Origin: Clostridium merdae
Lineage (GTDB): Bacteria > Bacillota > Clostridia > Oscillospirales > Acutalibacteraceae
Direction: 5' to 3'
NCBI RefSeq assembly: GCF_900176635.1
Contig: NZ_FXLN01000003.1
Coordinates: 372,001-436,000, forward strand
DNA: 64,000 nt
Within the stretch, counting starts at the first letter, position 1; every line of letters starts with the position of its first letter. The notes beneath the pieces were generated by a model. That model was given only the letters and a program-made list of their open reading frames with translations. It had not been told where the DNA came from and did not search any database. A program made the position numbers and the translations under genes. Below, in pieces: positions 61,199 to 64,000 of this stretch.

Positions 61199-61200
61199 TT

Positions 61201-61287
61201 TGCGCTTGGGCGCAAGGCTTTGCCCTCGTGCCATGTGCTATCTTTTTTTGATTTAGTAAAGGTCTCTGCTTTGTTTGGAAAGAAGAA
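61201..61287 (+). repeat. Truncated repeat unit plus shared spacer, before copy C
   Basis: Same composite as before copy B, but with an internal deletion of about 17 bases between GGCGCA-type direct repeats. Confidence 0.78.
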
Positions 61288-61508
61288 TTGCGCTACGGCG
61301 CAAGGTTTCTGCTGGCGCAGGGCTTTGCCCCTCGTGCCGGGGCGGGCACCTACTTTCACGAAAGGGTGAAAGTAGGCAAAGGCCTTCCAAAGGGAGAGTA
61401 TCGATTCCCTGCCTTTGGAATCCGACTGAGCTCCCGCTCTGCATCTATTTTCCGCACAGGAAACAAGCCTGTGCGTTGCAGATTGTGCGTAAGATTTTGC
61501 TTTACGCT
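61288..61508 (+). repeat. Hairpin-rich repeat, copy C (internally deleted)
   Basis: Hairpin 1 as in copy B. The right arm of hairpin 2 and the left arm of hairpin 3 are deleted, but the remaining CCAAAGG and CCTTTGG arms still pair, giving one merged hairpin (61387-61419). Hairpin 4 is intact with one extra loop base. Confidence 0.83.
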
Positions 61509-61542
61509 TATAAAGCCATCATCCAGAATTGTGGATAAAGAC

Positions 61543-61576
61543 AAAAAAGAACGCCGTTCCAATGAAGGAACGGCGT
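61543..61576 (-). terminator. Minus-strand terminator without an assigned gene
   Basis: ACGCCGTTCC/GGAACGGCGT stem with minus-strand TCTTTTTTG tail. No minus-strand gene is recognised upstream of it (61577-61850); that stretch only shows short pairings such as TTCACGGC/GCCGTGAA and a repeated GCTCAGGGGT. Confidence 0.6.
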
Positions 61577-61855
61577 GAGCCGCACGGGCGATTGTGCGGC
61601 GGCGTTATACTCTTACAGACAATAGCGCGGCGAAGCTGGGGGATTCTATTTATTCCTCCATATGCTCAGGGGTTCTTTCTTGTGCTCAGGGGTACTTGTG
61701 CTTGCTCACTTTTTTTCCTGGGAGTGGAAAGTGAATGTGTGTGCTCAGTGATGTTATTGTTAAAAATGCAATATTAAATCCCACAATCTTTCACGGCTTA
61801 TCACTTTTGTGAACCGCCGTGAACCCCAGCTCCGCGTTGCCCTGTCTGTAAGGCA

Positions 61856-61917
61856 ACAAAAAAGCGCTCGTCACGGATAGACCCTCCTCTTTCAGGGTCA
61901 GTTCCACAACAAGCGCT
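61856..61917 (-). ncRNA. Very long hairpin with T-tail, terminator or small RNA
   Basis: Read on the minus strand, a 15-bp stem (with G-T pairs) starting AGCGCTTGTTGTGGA closes an inner GACCCT/AGGGTC hairpin and ends AGCGCTTTTTTG. Too elaborate for a plain terminator. No gene directly upstream on the minus strand. Confidence 0.4.
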
Positions 61918-61979
61918 CATTCTATCAGTGCATCTCACAACCAGAACAGAAAATGTTCTTTTTTGTGTTCCCCTCGCTG

Positions 61980-62008
61980 TTTACAAGTGGGAACAAATGG
62001 GTTATAAT
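61980..62008 (+). promoter_or_regulatory. Sigma-A promoter of a candidate small RNA
   Basis: TTTACA, 17 bases, TATAAT; no protein gene follows on this strand. Confidence 0.6.
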
Positions 62009-62014
62009 TGTGAA

Positions 62015-62224
62015 GCAATCCGCAGCGTAAGCTGTTGTTATGGAGGACGTATCTCCGTAGCAGAGGGTGGGTGTTCCAGCACTCACCCTCGCTTTGCACT
62101 TATAAGTGCCTTACAAAATATATTAAACCACATTTTACCAAAAAACGCAATCATAAATTTTGATTTTGGGAAAAATCATCACATATTCTACTGTTTTGTC
62201 GGATTTTTAGAATCCGACTTTTTT
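62015..62224 (+). ncRNA. Candidate free-standing structured small RNA
   Basis: About 210 bases between a good promoter and a Rho-independent terminator (GTCGGATT-TTTAG-AATCCGAC, T6, at 62198-62224). Internal hairpins: CAGC-GTAA-GCTG (62023-62034), GTTATGGAG/CTCCGTAGC (62037-62061), GAGGGTGGGTG/CACTCACCCTC (62063-62090), then the palindrome GCACTTATAAGTGC. I do not recognise it as 6S, SRP RNA, tmRNA, RNase P or a known riboswitch. A 101-residue frame across it has no ribosome site. Confidence 0.5.
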
Positions 62225-62244
62225 ATTCATTGATTACAGAACAA

Positions 62245-62279
62245 AAAAAGCGTTCTTCTTAAAGAGAAGAACGCTTTTT
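62245..62279. terminator. Bidirectional terminator
   Basis: GCGTTCTTCT/AGAAGAACGC stem with A-run and T-run, between the small RNA and the minus-strand 120-residue gene. Confidence 0.85.
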
Positions 62280-62307
62280 CATTAATATCATCTTGAACAT
62301 TCAAATA

Positions 62308-62670
62308 TTATCTATCTGTCCATGAATCGAACCGAGTTGATATGGAAGGGTCATAAAACGGACAATCAAAATCAATTAAAATATCCATAAGCAAATTCAT
62401 ATCATCTTCATTCATGCCATAGCAATCGAACCGTACTACCTGTGAAGTTGAAAAAATTTGAAAGGAACCATGTCCCACTTTTTCATAATTGTTTTTGTCA
62501 TGAATAGTCCAGTCAGAAAAAGTGTAAGAAATTTTATTGAATATTTCATTTATTGGGAGAGTTTCAAGTTCATCGACAATTATACCGTCACAACAGGCCA
62601 TTTCATATACTTTGCCATCATCATGAGTGACTCCTGCTTTATATTTCCAAAAATTCAAATCTACACTCAT
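62308..62670 (-). CDS. Orphan 120-residue soluble protein
   Basis: Starts MSVDLNFWKYKAGVTHDDGK after GGGAGGGG. Acidic, with two Cys (MACCDGII) and an aromatic-rich middle (KISYTFSDWTIHDKNNYEKV); ends FYDPSISTRFDSW. Looks like the small acidic proteins found as immunity partners of contact-dependent toxins, but no toxin gene is adjacent and I cannot name a family. AT-rich codon use differs from pgsA next to it, which suggests recent acquisition. Confidence 0.7.
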   Translation of the reverse strand: MSVDLNFWKYKAGVTHDDGKVYEMACCDGIIVDELETLPINEIFNKISYTFSDWTIHDKNNYEKVGHGSFQIFSTSQVVRFDCYGMNEDDMNLLMDILIDFDCPFYDPSISTRFDSWTDR

Positions 62671-62707
62671 TTTACCCCTCCCAAAACTCTAAAAAATATC
62701 TAAACTC

Positions 62708-62738
62708 AAAAGCTTTCTTTTTTTAGAAGAAAGCTTTT
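62708..62738 (-). terminator. Terminator of the rimO-pgsA unit
   Basis: Perfect 12-bp AAAAGCTTTCTT/AAGAAAGCTTTT stem a few bases after the pgsA stop. Confidence 0.7.
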
Positions 62739-62743
62739 CTTAT

Positions 62744-63331
62744 TTATCCAGCTGTTTTCACGATATTCCAGTTTTGTTTTAAGTAAATAACACCCGAAAG
62801 TACCGAAAGGATGGTAGCCACCGCAATAAAGAGCTGACCCAGCACCAGAGCCATTTGCTCATTTATTCCAAACGGGTAAGATAACATTTCCATCGTTAGT
62901 TCAAGAGAATATTGCAGCAAAAGCACCACCAAAATTGCAATAATTTGGCTTATGGTTTTTGCCTTGCCCCAATTGTTTGCGGCAATGACTTGCCCTTTGT
63001 CTGCCGCAACGAGACGAATGGAGGTCACCATAAACTCGCGAGCGATAATCAGCAATACCAGCCACACATTGGCAAGGTGCAGCTCCACAAAGCAGACCAA
63101 GGCGGAAATGACCAGCACTTTGTCCGCAAGAGGGTCCATAAATTTCCCAAAGTCGGTAATCTGGTTGTTTTTGCGTGCCAGCTTTCCATCCAGATGGTCG
63201 GTATACGATGCCACTGCAAATAGAAGCAGTGCAATGAGGTAATGGTGCGGCAAGTTTGGATTTAGCAGGACTACCACAAAAAACGGAACCAATATTAAAC
63301 GAAACATGGTCAGCTTGTTGGGCAGATTCAT
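62744..63331 (-). CDS. pgsA: CDP-diacylglycerol-glycerol-3-phosphate 3-phosphatidyltransferase
   Basis: 195-residue membrane enzyme of phosphatidylglycerol synthesis. CDP-alcohol phosphotransferase motif DHLDGKLARKNNQITDFGKF then MDPLADK holds the required Asp, Gly and Arg residues. About five helices. ATG overlaps the rimO stop codon. The rimO-pgsA order is common in Firmicutes. Confidence 0.96.
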   Translation of the reverse strand: MNLPNKLTMFRLILVPFFVVVLLNPNLPHHYLIALLLFAVASYTDHLDGKLARKNNQITDFGKFMDPLADKVLVISALVCFVELHLANVWLVLLIIAREFMVTSIRLVAADKGQVIAANNWGKAKTISQIIAILVVLLLQYSLELTMEMLSYPFGINEQMALVLGQLFIAVATILSVLSGVIYLKQNWNIVKTAG

Positions 63332-64000
63332 AGCAGTTCCTCCACTTCCCCAATTAAATCACACTCAATAAAGTTCGTGATTTTCACACGGGCAAACTGC
63401 CCGGGGTATGGCTTTTGTTCTTTGGCAAAGAAAAACACCTTGCCGTCAATCTCGGGCGCATCCTGTTCACTGCGGCCAAACCAACACTCCGCGTAACGGT
63501 CGTAACCTTCGGTCATGACCAAAACGGTGTCACCGATTCTCTTCTGACACTGCTCTTCCATAATGCGCATCTGCTGTTCCATGAGCAGATCGCGGCGGTG
63601 AAGCTTGACCTCATCTTCCACCTGATTCGGCATTTTCGCCGCGGCAGTTCCCTCTTCACGGGAATAGGCAAAACAGCCCATGCGGTGAAAGCGGATTTCT
63701 TTTACGAACTCGGCGAGCTCGGTAAAATCCTCCTCGGTTTCACCGGGGAAGCCGGTAATCAGCGTGGTTCGCAGCGTGATGCCCGGCACACGCTCCCGAA
63801 TTTTATGCAGCAACGCCGTAATAGAGGCACGGTCGCCGCCGCGATACATGGATTTGAGCATTCTGCCAGACACATGCTGAAGCGGCAGGTCGATGTACTT
63901 TGCCACCTTTTCCTGCCGAGCCATCGTGTCCAAAAGCTCATCGGTAATATAATCTGGGTAACAGTATAGCAGACGAATCCAGCGTAAACCGTCGATTTCA
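63328..64000 (-). CDS. rimO: Ribosomal protein S12 methylthiotransferase, N-terminus outside window
   Basis: C-terminal 224 residues of RimO, the radical-SAM enzyme that methylthiolates an Asp of S12. Seen: VAKYIDLPLQHVSGRMLKSM, RTTLITGFPGETEEDF, FHRMGCFAYSREEGTAAAKM and the TRAM-like end (IGDTVLVMTEGYDRYAECWF). The cluster-binding Cys motif lies beyond position 64000. MiaB-type enzymes are close, but SREEGTAAAKM and the pgsA neighbour favour RimO. Confidence 0.94.
   Translation of the reverse strand, partial: EIDGLRWIRLLYCYPDYITDELLDTMARQEKVAKYIDLPLQHVSGRMLKSMYRGGDRASITALLHKIRERVPGITLRTTLITGFPGETEEDFTELAEFVKEIRFHRMGCFAYSREEGTAAAKMPNQVEDEVKLHRRDLLMEQQMRIMEEQCQKRIGDTVLVMTEGYDRYAECWFGRSEQDAPEIDGKVFFFAKEQKPYPGQFARVKITNFIECDLIGEVEELL

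Noticed and set aside
59318..61578. Several frames with recurring sequence such as APRAGAGTYFHERVKVGKG
   Set aside because: They are translations of the non-coding hairpin repeat, lack ribosome sites and their conservation follows the stems, not codons.
61928..62233. 101-codon plus-strand frame over the small-RNA candidate
   Set aside because: No ribosome site, spans promoter and terminator, Cys- and His-rich without family resemblance.

Overview
The window looks like the chromosome of an anaerobic, spore-forming Clostridia species, probably Oscillospiraceae/Ruminococcaceae. This is inferred from a Cys T-box leader, a BclA-like collagen protein with a sigma-K-like promoter, sigma-54 activators, 4-hydroxybutyryl-CoA dehydratase, an FHA-FtsW fusion and strong AGGAGG ribosome sites. 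The genus cannot be settled from the sequence alone.

Layout. 1-8.3 kb, minus strand: a 5-oxoproline utilisation operon (pxpA, NRAMP-like permease, pxpB, pxpC) behind a near-perfect sigma-54 promoter, next to a sodium:solute symporter / histidine kinase / NtrC-type regulator operon that probably controls it. 8.7-12.4 kb: rpoN (sigma-54 itself), a DUF6176-like protein, a glycerol-dehydrogenase-like enzyme and a DUF3842-like protein. 12.5-19.1 kb: larB with a long leader, then an attenuator-like terminator and a five-gene nickel/peptide-type ABC importer. 19.2-22.7 kb: a penicillin-binding protein, an FHA-FtsW fusion and a PPC-domain protein. 23.0-34.3 kb: a PAS-type sigma-54 activator followed by a sigma-54 promoter and an operon of permease, 4-hydroxybutyryl-CoA dehydratase, NifU-like protein, 4-hydroxybutyrate CoA-transferase, acyl carrier protein, acyl-adenylating enzyme, LuxE (frameshifted), LuxC and MaoC-like hydratase. 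34.3-37.8 kb: an aromatic-acid-exporter-like protein, cheW and a chemoreceptor.

38.2-39.6 kb is a compact mobile unit: one tyrosine recombinase between perfect 25-bp inverted repeats. It is followed by a BBE-type flavin oxidase. 41.6-50.5 kb is a sugar-acid or amino-sugar catabolic locus (IclR regulator, DapA/NanA-like aldolase, ABC importer without ATPase, cytosolic sialidase-like protein, NanQ-like anomerase, ribokinase-like kinase, SIS isomerase, RbsD/FucU). 50.7-52.6 kb encodes a collagen-like spore-surface protein.

52.9-55.2 kb holds a barnase-type toxin split by a -1 frame change at an A8 run, followed by five tandem barstar genes on a 349-bp period. 55.3-59.1 kb carries tRNA-Tyr, tRNA-Thr, a 58-residue protein, ybaK, cysS and cysE behind a T-box. 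59.2-62.3 kb is nearly gene-free and contains three copies of a hairpin-rich repeat whose stems show compensatory base changes, plus a candidate free-standing small RNA. The window ends with an orphan 120-residue protein, pgsA and part of rimO.
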